Assembly (NCBI GenBank): GCA_965224415.1
Contig: CBDCZB010000004.1
Span: 372,001-436,000, forward strand
Length of the DNA: 64,000 nucleotides
Reading direction: 5' to 3'
Source: DAOUJI01 sp965224415
Lineage (GTDB): Bacteria > Chloroflexota > Dehalococcoidia > Lucifugimonadales > JAGWBF01
Shown here piece after piece: positions 45,594 to 53,422 of this stretch (within the stretch, counting starts at the first letter, position 1; the number at the start of each line of letters is the position of its first letter). Both the position numbers and the translations under genes were made by a program. The notes below the pieces were generated by a model. That model saw only the letters and a list, made by a program, of their open reading frames with translations. It was not told the origin of the DNA and searched no databases.

Positions 45594-45924
45594 TAACTGC
45601 CTGCTGTGTGGATGGCACGGGCACTTCGATGTCCAGCAGGGGAGCGTATTGCTGTCCGCCGTAGCAGTCTCCGTCCTCCAGGTCTCCGGAATATACGGGC
45701 CTCGGAATGGAGAACTTTATGGCCAAGGCATTGTCGCAGTTAAAGAAGAGCACATCCTCCTCGTTCTGCTTGTACATCTCCGCCACCAGCTTCTTGTTCA
45801 GCGCCCCGGAGTCGCGCACCTTCTCGTACACGTCCGGATCGTCGAACATAATGTCGAAGGTCAGGACGAAGGGTCCTGCGTTCTTGCTGCGCACCAGTTT
45901 GGTGACTTCCCATAGCTTGGCCAT
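45586..45924 (-). CDS. DUF4387 protein
   Basis: A 112-residue small protein matching DUF4387: LWEVTKLVRSKNAGPFVLTF, FDDPDVYEKVR, and FNCDNALAIKFSIPRP. It sits 9 bp after an AtuA-like gene and overlaps the SDR gene. DUF4387 is often encoded next to, or fused to, AtuA-like DUF1446 proteins, suggesting they act together. The activity is unknown. Confidence 0.85.
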   Translation of the reverse strand: MAKLWEVTKLVRSKNAGPFVLTFDIMFDDPDVYEKVRDSGALNKKLVAEMYKQNEEDVLFFNCDNALAIKFSIPRPVYSGDLEDGDCYGGQQYAPLLDIEVPVPSTQQAVNG

Positions 45925-45933
45925 GTTTCGCCT

Positions 45934-47304
45934 CTATACCGCCGCCACCGTGGTCGGGAACATCTCGTAGGGGTCGGCGGGTTCGACTACGTGGTTCATG
46001 TTAAACCTGTGGGTGGGGCCTCGGTGCAGCACCGACGGGCTGTACGGGAAGGCCAGGGTGCTGATTAGCCCGTGCCACTCGGGAACGGGGAAGTGGAGGG
46101 CTAGGTGATGGGCGCTGTCGGCCAGCTGTCCGGCCAGTTCCTGGTCGGGAGCGGTCACCTCTATGATGAGACATATCTCGTGGGCCGGAGTCGTCACCGG
46201 CTCAAGGGCTCCCATTGCGCCGTTTCGCCCGTAGACTCGGAAGAAGACAGAGTAGTCCTTGTCCATCTCCAGGCCGCCGAAAGCGTCCCGGATGCGCAGG
46301 GCCAACCGTTCCTTCATCCGGCTGAGCCAGTCGTCTATCTGGCGGATGATGATGGGGTCTCTAATGGCCCCAATGACGATGCTCTGGTATCCGGCCAGCT
46401 CAACTCCTTCCAGCTTCACTGTGTACCGTTCCGCCGGGACCCACTGGCTGTTGGTGACCTTGACGGCTCGGTCCGACACCGCTTCATACACCGCGTCGGT
46501 CGTGTCGAGCATCCCGGACGATTCGTACAGGTGGTATGGGTCGGCGTTTTCGTACAACGTATGGGAGGCGACGCTTTGGGGCGTGCACCAGAGTTCGTCG
46601 GCCGGAGGCTCCACGATGAAGTGGTCTTTCCGTATGGTGGCGAACATGCAATCGGGCGACTTTCTGAGGGCGACGGACGCGGCGCCGCACTCCAGAATCT
46701 TTGCGGCGTGCCAGACCGGACCTTCCGGGAAACCCCGGGCTAGGGGCATGGCTGCGAAAAGAGTGGTGTCGCTGGCTCTGCCGCCGACTATGACGTCGGC
46801 CCCGTTGTCCAGGGCCTTGGCTATCGGCTCTGCCCCCATCATGCCTACGATGTGAATGCTCCGGTTTATGACCTCTTCATCCAGATGGGGGGCTGGGTTC
46901 AGGGGAGTAATCTTGCCCTCTTGCATCTTGGACTTCAGGTACTCCCGGTCCTGCTCCGCGTGAATGACCGCCATGTTGAAGTGGAGGTCCTCTTCACGGG
47001 CGATTTCCTTGACGATGTCCACCGTCCACCGGACGTTCAGGTCTCCGCCCGCCGACCCGGCTGAGCCTATGATCACCGGGACACTGGCCTTCCGTCCGGC
47101 CTGGAGCATCAGCCTGATGTCCCGCTTGACGGCGGGGCGGGAGAAGTGGCATTTCCCCGTGGCCAGTGCGTCCGGCCCTCCGTCGGTGGAGCCTGCGTCG
47201 GCCGCGATGAAGTGAGGCTCCCACTCCATGGCCTTCTTCAAGGACTCCTCCAGGTATCCTGACCCCAGCATCCCTGTGGCTGAAAGGGCTCGTATCTCAT
47301 CCAT
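45934..47304 (-). CDS. Acyclic terpene utilisation AtuA-like (DUF1446) protein
   Basis: A 456-residue member of the DUF1446/AtuA family: AADAGSTDGGPDALATGKCH, IIGSAGSAGGDLNVRWTVDI, ADVIVGGRASDTTLFAAMPL and TTDAVYEAVSDRAVKVTNSQ. AtuA is needed for citronellol/geranyl-CoA catabolism in Pseudomonas, but many homologues lie in unrelated acid-degradation operons. It heads the operon with DUF4387 and the SDR. No carboxylase genes are nearby, so terpene use is not supported directly. Confidence 0.83.
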   Translation of the reverse strand: MDEIRALSATGMLGSGYLEESLKKAMEWEPHFIAADAGSTDGGPDALATGKCHFSRPAVKRDIRLMLQAGRKASVPVIIGSAGSAGGDLNVRWTVDIVKEIAREEDLHFNMAVIHAEQDREYLKSKMQEGKITPLNPAPHLDEEVINRSIHIVGMMGAEPIAKALDNGADVIVGGRASDTTLFAAMPLARGFPEGPVWHAAKILECGAASVALRKSPDCMFATIRKDHFIVEPPADELWCTPQSVASHTLYENADPYHLYESSGMLDTTDAVYEAVSDRAVKVTNSQWVPAERYTVKLEGVELAGYQSIVIGAIRDPIIIRQIDDWLSRMKERLALRIRDAFGGLEMDKDYSVFFRVYGRNGAMGALEPVTTPAHEICLIIEVTAPDQELAGQLADSAHHLALHFPVPEWHGLISTLAFPYSPSVLHRGPTHRFNMNHVVEPADPYEMFPTTVAAV

Positions 47305-47458
47305 TGGAGGTTCTCCTGAACAGCCTAGCTGCGGAGTCCGCAGGACGCGGAACTAGGCGGCGTTTGCCTTGGAGCATACTTGGCCCTCATAAGGCTGTCA
47401 AGAAACGTAGGCGTCACGGACCGAGGCGCAGCGGTTGCTTGGGCCGTAGCGTGTAAGG

Positions 47459-49048
47459 TTACTCTCTAACGTCGGCCTCAGGTTGCGGTTCCGGCTGTTC
47501 CGGCGACGGAGGGAAAGGGGGTCTAGGCCGCTTGCGAGGCGTTCGTGTGGTCAAGCGGCTGCCGAAACGGTTGGCCAGATATGCGATCCCTGCCACTATG
47601 ATTATTACCGGACTGAAGATGGCCAGCCACGTGAGGACTATCAGGGCAACCTTGGCCACCGCTGTCAGGGCTCTGATGGCTGATTTCGCGGTGCCGCCGA
47701 TGTTCCAACCGCCTACGGTGAAGCCCTCCGTTTCAGTGACCCGCACGCTGAAGGAAGACGAGCCCGATACCCGACCGGCTTCGCTCATTGCGCTGACAGT
47801 CACCGACACGGTGTAGGGCGTGGGCCTGTAGTCTGCAAAGCTGTGGGGCGCCGTCACCCGCGTCTCCCGTTCATCGGGGACGCCAGCGATCGTAGGAGAG
47901 CCGTCGCCGAAGTCCCACCGGTATTGGTAGTCCCACAATTCTTCGGGGCGGGTGAAAGACGCGTTGTAGTCCAGGTCGTCGCCTTCCTCCACAGTTCGGT
48001 AATCTCCGGCGAACACCTCGATGGTCGGGACGCGGCTCACCGACACCTCCAGAGAGTCGGACCCCTCGGCTCTTCCGTCCGCTCCTACGCCGGATAGGTC
48101 TATCTTGACGATGTAAGGGGAATCGCGGTCGTCGTCGTAGACGTGGTTCACCGTGGCTGTGACCCGCTCCCCATTCGGCCTCGGGGCGCTTCCGGCGCCC
48201 GGCGCCGACGTTCCATCTCCAAAGTCCCAGACGAAGGAGTAGTCTTCGACCCCACCAGGGGGCATGAACGACGCCCGAAAGCGCGCCGGCTCCCCCACAC
48301 GGACCGAGGAGTCAGGCCCTGCGTCCACGGCAATGGTCACGGAGGACACTTGCAGGCTCGCTTCGACCAGGGAGTAGGCGGCCGTTTCCTGCAAGTAGTT
48401 GAGCCTGCCCTGCAGTTCCTCAATCCTAAGCTGCAATTTCGCCAACTCTTCCTGGACCAGCAAGGCGTCCTTTACGGTGTCCGCCTGCTCGAGAAACGAC
48501 AGCAGACGTTTTTCGGTGGCCCGCAGGCTGGTGACCCGCGACTGGCTGTCCACATACTCGTCGGTGACGTCCTGGGTGGTCAGTTCCTGAGACAGGACCT
48601 CTATAGACAAGTCTTCCAGCAGGCCCAGAGCCACGCTCAAGGACTGGGCCGGAACACGAATGGCGATGGCCCCGCTGTGGCGGGAGGTCCAGTCGGAGTT
48701 GACCACCCAGCCGCCCAGGTCGGCGGCGACGTCTCCGATTTCGGACACTGTACGAGCCACGTCGTCCACGACCATGGATATGCGGGCGGTATGCACGATA
48801 ATGCGGGTTTGGGGCAGAGGCGCCGGCTGCGCCTTGGAAACAGGCACTACGAACGCCCCCTCCTGATCGTCTGCCGGCGCCGGGGTGGGCGTCGGAGGCG
48901 GCGCTGGGGTAGGCTCGGAGCTGGTTATCCGTACTGTGCGCGCGGCGTCGCCCAGCTCTCCGAGTGACTCGTCATCTCCTCCGCAAGCCGTAGACGCTCC
49001 CACGAGCAGAGCCGCGAACACCAAAACAACCCACAAGATCGGTCTCAT
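47459..49048 (-). CDS. DUF4349 lipoprotein with two PKD domains
   Basis: About 529 residues from ATG 49048. A lipoprotein signal ends at Cys22 (VGASTACGG), followed by a Pro/Thr-rich linker and a DUF4349 domain (about 75-250: IIVHTARISMVVDDVARTVS, LGGWVVNSDWTSRHSG, IRVPAQSLSVAL, with a coiled coil). Two PKD-type domains follow (YSFVWDFGDGTSAP and YQYRWDFGDGSPT). A C-terminal membrane helix (ALIVLTWLAIFSPVIIIVAG) and a basic Pro-rich tail close the protein. DUF4349 proteins normally go straight from coiled coil to membrane helix; the PKD insertion is unusual. Confidence 0.83.
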   Translation of the reverse strand: MRPILWVVLVFAALLVGASTACGGDDESLGELGDAARTVRITSSEPTPAPPPTPTPAPADDQEGAFVVPVSKAQPAPLPQTRIIVHTARISMVVDDVARTVSEIGDVAADLGGWVVNSDWTSRHSGAIAIRVPAQSLSVALGLLEDLSIEVLSQELTTQDVTDEYVDSQSRVTSLRATEKRLLSFLEQADTVKDALLVQEELAKLQLRIEELQGRLNYLQETAAYSLVEASLQVSSVTIAVDAGPDSSVRVGEPARFRASFMPPGGVEDYSFVWDFGDGTSAPGAGSAPRPNGERVTATVNHVYDDDRDSPYIVKIDLSGVGADGRAEGSDSLEVSVSRVPTIEVFAGDYRTVEEGDDLDYNASFTRPEELWDYQYRWDFGDGSPTIAGVPDERETRVTAPHSFADYRPTPYTVSVTVSAMSEAGRVSGSSSFSVRVTETEGFTVGGWNIGGTAKSAIRALTAVAKVALIVLTWLAIFSPVIIIVAGIAYLANRFGSRLTTRTPRKRPRPPFPPSPEQPEPQPEADVRE

Positions 49049-49249
49049 ATAGAGGAAAAGCCTCCCCAACAAGTCTGGCTGTGATAACAATGACGGTTTC
49101 CTGCGGTCAAGAGTACCCGCCAGTCCAAACAGCTTGTCATTTCAGCGTGCAGGGAGAGGCTCCGACATCCGGCCCTGTCGTGGAGATGTGGCGCTGTGTC
49201 ACACTGGAACGGCCTGTGGAGAATACGTTGGGCGGGGTTTCGGTGAGCG

Positions 49250-50581
49250 GTGTCCAAATTCAAGCGAATTCCTGAAAGTCTACTCGCCAAGCTGTGGGCG
49301 GAGCGGGCGGCCCGGTCCGTGGTGTTCAGGTCCGCCGACGGGCGCCGCTTCCGGGTCATATATCCCGGCAGGAAGGGTGGCGGGGCCGGCCCCGACTTCC
49401 GCGACGCCGTGCTGGAAGAGGAGGGCGTGGGCCTGATACGGGGCGATGTGGAGCTGCACGTCAGGCAGAGGGACTGGAACGCCCACGGCCATAGCGGTGA
49501 CCCAAGATACAACGGAGTGGCGCTTCACGTGGTGGCCACACCGGAGGCTGAACTGGAACCCCACGCGCTGCTGCGGAGCGGACATAAGGCCCCTTCGGTG
49601 TCCCTGGAGCCGCTGCTGGGAGGCGCGGGTAACCCGCGCAGCAGGAAAGGGAGCAAAACTAAGGGAGGCCTCTGGCCTATACTCAGGTCCCACGGCTATA
49701 GACGCCCCTCCAGTGTCCTACAGATTGGGCGGACTCTGGACCGGGCGGGCGATGCCAGGTTCCTGTCGAAAAGCCTCTTCTTCAGCGCCCTGATGGAGTC
49801 TGGCTCTCCTGACCAGGTGGTCTACTCCGCCCTGATGGAAGCGTTGGGATACTCCCGTAACCGGCACCCCTTTTTCGAACTTGCCTACAGCCTCACCTAC
49901 AGTGACTTACTGAAAACCATCCGCGCCGTTCCGCTTTCCGAAAGAAGCAAGAGGTTGGAAGATGCTCTCTTACGGGAAGCGGGACTGCCCGGCGGTCCAG
50001 GCGCCGGTACGGGCCGACGCTACTCTTGGACTCTGTCCGGCGTCAGGCCCTCCAACCATCCGGCCAAACGCATAGCCGGATTCAGCCTCGTACTCGAAAG
50101 GCTGATGTCCATGCAAGACGGTCGAACGGAGTATGACGGCCGCAGCTTGACCCGGACTGTGCTCGGATTGGCAGGCGCTCAGGACAACGCCGACGCTGCG
50201 ATACGGGCATTGGAGAAGGCGCTTATGGGCCTGAGCGCCGACGGGGATGTGGCGCCTGCAGGCCCGACGACGCCAGTTCCCATAGGCAAGGGCCGGGCGC
50301 GGGACATGATGGTCAACGCAGTCCTGCCCTTCCTGTTCGCTCTGGGCAGGGCCGATAAGGACGAAACACTGACAAGTCGGAGTCTCGCTCTTTACAAGCA
50401 TTCTCCCAAGCTACAGGAGAACGAACTGACCAGAGAGGCTTGGTCCGCGCTTTTCGACGGGTTGAAATGCGTAGACGACCCGGCGGGCCGGGTCCGCCAT
50501 CAAATAGTCAATGGAGCCAGAAGGCAGCAAGGGCTGCTGCACCTGAGAAAGCTGGCGACCTCCCCGAACTCACCGTCTTAA
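49250..50581 (+). CDS. DUF2851 family protein
   Basis: A 443-residue protein starting at GTG 49250. It has FRVIYPGRKGGGAGPDFRDA, VELHVRQRDWNAHGHSGDPR and YNGVALHVVATPEAE, the opening signatures of DUF2851, and FSLVLERLMSMQDG and DMMVNAVLPFLFALG later. The N-terminal part resembles a nuclease-like fold (acidic residues with a VELHV strand), but no activity is known. It is single and lies upstream of two tRNA genes. Confidence 0.8.
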   Translation: MSKFKRIPESLLAKLWAERAARSVVFRSADGRRFRVIYPGRKGGGAGPDFRDAVLEEEGVGLIRGDVELHVRQRDWNAHGHSGDPRYNGVALHVVATPEAELEPHALLRSGHKAPSVSLEPLLGGAGNPRSRKGSKTKGGLWPILRSHGYRRPSSVLQIGRTLDRAGDARFLSKSLFFSALMESGSPDQVVYSALMEALGYSRNRHPFFELAYSLTYSDLLKTIRAVPLSERSKRLEDALLREAGLPGGPGAGTGRRYSWTLSGVRPSNHPAKRIAGFSLVLERLMSMQDGRTEYDGRSLTRTVLGLAGAQDNADAAIRALEKALMGLSADGDVAPAGPTTPVPIGKGRARDMMVNAVLPFLFALGRADKDETLTSRSLALYKHSPKLQENELTREAWSALFDGLKCVDDPAGRVRHQIVNGARRQQGLLHLRKLATSPNSPS

Positions 50582-50730
50582 AGGCGTCTGGAGACGTCTC
50601 CTCTACCCCCACTCTGTCACACCTCTTTCGCTCAGGGAGAGGCCGTTCCCTGGGCGGCGATGAAGGCATGGGCTGGGCTGAGTCAGCGGTTGTTGAAGCA
50701 GTTGGGGCGGCGCTATACTGTAAAGAGTAT

Positions 50731-50804
50731 TGGGGATTCGTCTAGTGGTAGGACGGCAGACTCTGGATCTGCAAGCCGTGGTTCGAATCCACGATCCCCA
50801 GCCA
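50731..50804 (+). tRNA. tRNA-Gln (CTG anticodon)
   Basis: The acceptor stem TGGGGAT pairs with ATCCCCA. The anticodon stem GCAGA/TCTGC encloses loop CTCTGGA, giving anticodon CTG. The T-arm has GGTTCGAATCC. Discriminator G and encoded CCA are present. Confidence 0.93.
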
Positions 50805-50831
50805 TATGCATAGGCCATCCCCCGTTTCTGT

Positions 50832-50908
50832 GGCGCATTCGTCTAGCGGCCTAGGACACCGCCCTCTCAAGGCGGAGACCACGGGTTCGAATCCCGTATG
50901 CGCCACCA
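50832..50908 (+). tRNA. tRNA-Glu (CTC anticodon)
   Basis: The acceptor stem GGCGCAT pairs with ATGCGCC. The anticodon stem CCGCC/GGCGG encloses CTCTCAA, giving anticodon CTC. The T-arm has GGGTTCGAATCCC; discriminator A and encoded CCA are present. It is 27 bp after tRNA-Gln. A direct repeat begins within its 3' end. Confidence 0.93.
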
Positions 50909-50960
50909 AACTTGACGAAATCAAGAACCTTCACGCTAAGGTTCACTCTGGAACTGTAAT
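50903..50960 (+). repeat. Direct repeat, left copy, at the tRNA-Glu 3' end
   Basis: CCACCA (tRNA 3' end) and the following ACTTGACGAAATCAAGAAC recur at 53323-53348 with one mismatch in 26 bases. About 32 further bases match at roughly two thirds of positions. The spacing between copies is 2,420 bp. It could be an old attachment-site duplication. Confidence 0.6.
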
Positions 50961-51142
50961 CAGACACCGAATCACCCATCGGATGTAACCGAGCTGCGGA
51001 CGACGACAGCCATCTCCTAAGCGGGAGAGCCATCATAAACTTGCCGAGGTCGCGCTCGGAGTCGACATATCCCTCACTAATCCACTCTGGCCACTCTGCC
51101 GTACAATAAGCTAACAGGGCTGCTCTCTATCGGAGTGCTGAT

Positions 51143-52696
51143 GTGATCAATGTGTGCAAGCTTCTTGGTCTGGGGAGCGAGGAAACATTGTCCGGTGACT
51201 TCCGGCGGCATGCCGCCTCCGCGCTCATGCATCCTGTGACGCTAGCAGCGCTCTGCGTGCTTCTGCTCAACGATCTCTTGTTTAAGGTGCTTTGGCCTGG
51301 AGCATGGGTACCTGGGAAGTTGAGCGACCTCGCTTGGATGATGTTTGCTCCGCCGGTGCTGGCGTATATCCTGTCGTTCGCGACACTAGGAAGCCTGCAG
51401 GCGCAACGAGCGGCATTCCTGACAGCTTACATGGGTCTGCCGCTGCTCTACGCCGCATTCAACACATTTGAATCTGTCCACGACGCCGTATTGGGCATAC
51501 TGGGTTTGTTTGGTGGGGACGGCTCTCGTTCCCCCTTGGACCCCACAGACTCGCTTGTCATTCCCTTTGCAATGGCCTCCGCACTCTGGGTATGGCTCAG
51601 GCCACCCTTGCCGTCGCAGAGCATACGCACTCGCCTTGCGCTTCTAGCGGCGATTGCCGCCGCTCTTGCAAGTGTGGCCATTAGCTACTCGACAGACTGG
51701 GGCATAACTAGCATAGGCAGGACTCCCTCCGGGACAATAGGAGCTAATGTCGGTACTGATTATCCTACTTCCAGCGGCTTGTACGAGAGCATTGACGGTG
51801 GATTGACCTGGACAAAGACAAGCGAAGACTATGTAACGCTGGAGAGGCAGGACTGGAGCGAGCTGGAAGTGAAGACGCCATCGGGGGATGTGTTCATAGT
51901 TGATGGCAAAGACCCACAAATCGTCAAGGAGCGATTTGGAACATCGGCCTTCCGAGAGATGATCTACTCTTATGAGTATCTCCTGAGCGGCGGGAATAGA
52001 TGGAAACAGGCCCTCGACAATAAAGAGGTTCAGGGTAGGGTAATAACAACTAGGGCCCTCGACCTCTTCTATGATGACCAGAGCGGAAACCTCATTGTGG
52101 CCATGGGTCTTCAAGGAGTAGTCGTAGTAGCCCCGGATGGAATGGCGACCCGGGTCGCCGTGGGCCGATACTCGCCATCCGACTTCTCCTTCGTCAATAA
52201 AGTGCGCACGTACTTTGAGTCGCTGCTGCTCTGGGAGACGGCGATGTACACGGGAGTCGCCTTCCTGCTAGCCTTCTCATTTGCGGCCCTTGGGCTAGTT
52301 GGTCCAGCATCGTCCACGAGTCCAAGGTGGTGCTTCGCTTCCGCCGCAGCAATCTCAGCGATACTTGCGATCTTCCTAGGAGTATACCCCCAAGTGTTAG
52401 AGAAACCTTGGGCCAGCGATGGTGGTATCGAACTCGTAGGAAACCTAGCCCTCTTGCTATTTGGACTTGGTTTGTTCCCCCTTCTGCTGGCGATCGCTGG
52501 ACTAGTGCTGACTCGATCAAGCCTCAGGCAACTGCTGACTGTTGTCGCAGCCACCATTGGGATGCTGGCGCTGATCGTAGTCGGAGCGTTGGTGCTGTTC
52601 GAGACGGGAACTGGAATCGCGAACCTGGCCGCTGTTGCGCTAGTTGGGCTGGCGACGCTCGGCCTGTGGGCATATCGGAAGCCCACCCAAACTTGA
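51143..52696 (+). CDS. Multi-pass membrane protein with a BNR-like extracytoplasmic insert
   Basis: A 517-residue protein of unknown function. Five or so N-terminal helices carry LNDLLFKVLWPGAWVPGKLSD, a motif-like stretch I have not assigned. A soluble insert (about 190-350) contains an Asp-box-like SIDGGLTWTKT. Four further helices form the C-terminal third (ATIGMLALIVVGALVLFETG). Its base composition is a little lower in GC than that of neighbours. It lies between the two copies of the tRNA-Glu-associated repeat, so it may be a transferred cargo gene. Confidence 0.65.
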   Translation: MINVCKLLGLGSEETLSGDFRRHAASALMHPVTLAALCVLLLNDLLFKVLWPGAWVPGKLSDLAWMMFAPPVLAYILSFATLGSLQAQRAAFLTAYMGLPLLYAAFNTFESVHDAVLGILGLFGGDGSRSPLDPTDSLVIPFAMASALWVWLRPPLPSQSIRTRLALLAAIAAALASVAISYSTDWGITSIGRTPSGTIGANVGTDYPTSSGLYESIDGGLTWTKTSEDYVTLERQDWSELEVKTPSGDVFIVDGKDPQIVKERFGTSAFREMIYSYEYLLSGGNRWKQALDNKEVQGRVITTRALDLFYDDQSGNLIVAMGLQGVVVVAPDGMATRVAVGRYSPSDFSFVNKVRTYFESLLLWETAMYTGVAFLLAFSFAALGLVGPASSTSPRWCFASAAAISAILAIFLGVYPQVLEKPWASDGGIELVGNLALLLFGLGLFPLLLAIAGLVLTRSSLRQLLTVVAATIGMLALIVVGALVLFETGTGIANLAAVALVGLATLGLWAYRKPTQT

Positions 52697-53322
52697 AGGA
52701 CCCCGGATTCCTTAGCAGGGACAGGCCATTCCCCTAGGGTCGACTTTGCAGTTTCTCATTTAGGAAAATCCCACCGGAAAGGTCGCACTTGGGTATGCTT
52801 CTTACCCACCAACGTATACGGTAGACAGAACCGTCTTCGAGATATGTCTCGGCGGCCTGTGAACCCACCGAGACATCATTAAGGCGGCTCAGGGAGCTGA
52901 CTCCGTTTCTGCGGCTGGCGACTCCCCCCTTCGGCATCCGGTAGCCGAGCCCAACTCGGCGAAGACTTACCTGGGGCTATCCGATTCGTGGCCCAGCTTG
53001 GGCCGCAGGCACTTAGGGGCGTTGTTTCCTATAGAACAGCCCGCGTGGTCAGGTCCTGCTCCCCACTTCCTATGGCGATAGCATGCCGCGGCAACATCGC
53101 TGGAGCCGTTGTCCTGGCTCTGGAAGCTACAAGTCTGCGTTGCGCAGAAGCTGCCACCCGGTCAGTGCTGGGACGGACGCCGCCGGCGTCAGGCCAACGA
53201 CGGCGCCGTGATGATCCTTGCGTTCATATCCTGACGCACACTATTGGCCGTACGAAGGGCGCTGGTAGCTTCACAGAGCGATCAACAGCTCGAAGATGGT
53301 ACTGCCTACAGTCACCTCCGGC
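52697..53322. other. Gene-poor region
   Basis: About 625 bp with no gene I can support. The right end meets the second copy of the direct repeat. Confidence 0.4.
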
Positions 53323-53380
53323 CCACCAGACTTGACGAAATCAAGAACTTTCACACTGAAGCTCCATCTGACGTTCTAAT
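53323..53380 (+). repeat. Direct repeat, right copy
   Basis: This repeats the CCACCA plus ACTTGACGAAATCAAGAAC segment found after tRNA-Glu, but without any tRNA body before it. It is located 43 bp before the start of the exonuclease-helicase gene. Confidence 0.6.
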
Positions 53381-53422
53381 AACAAGACTTGGCTTCGGTC
53401 GTTGTGAGAGAATCGGGGGGAA

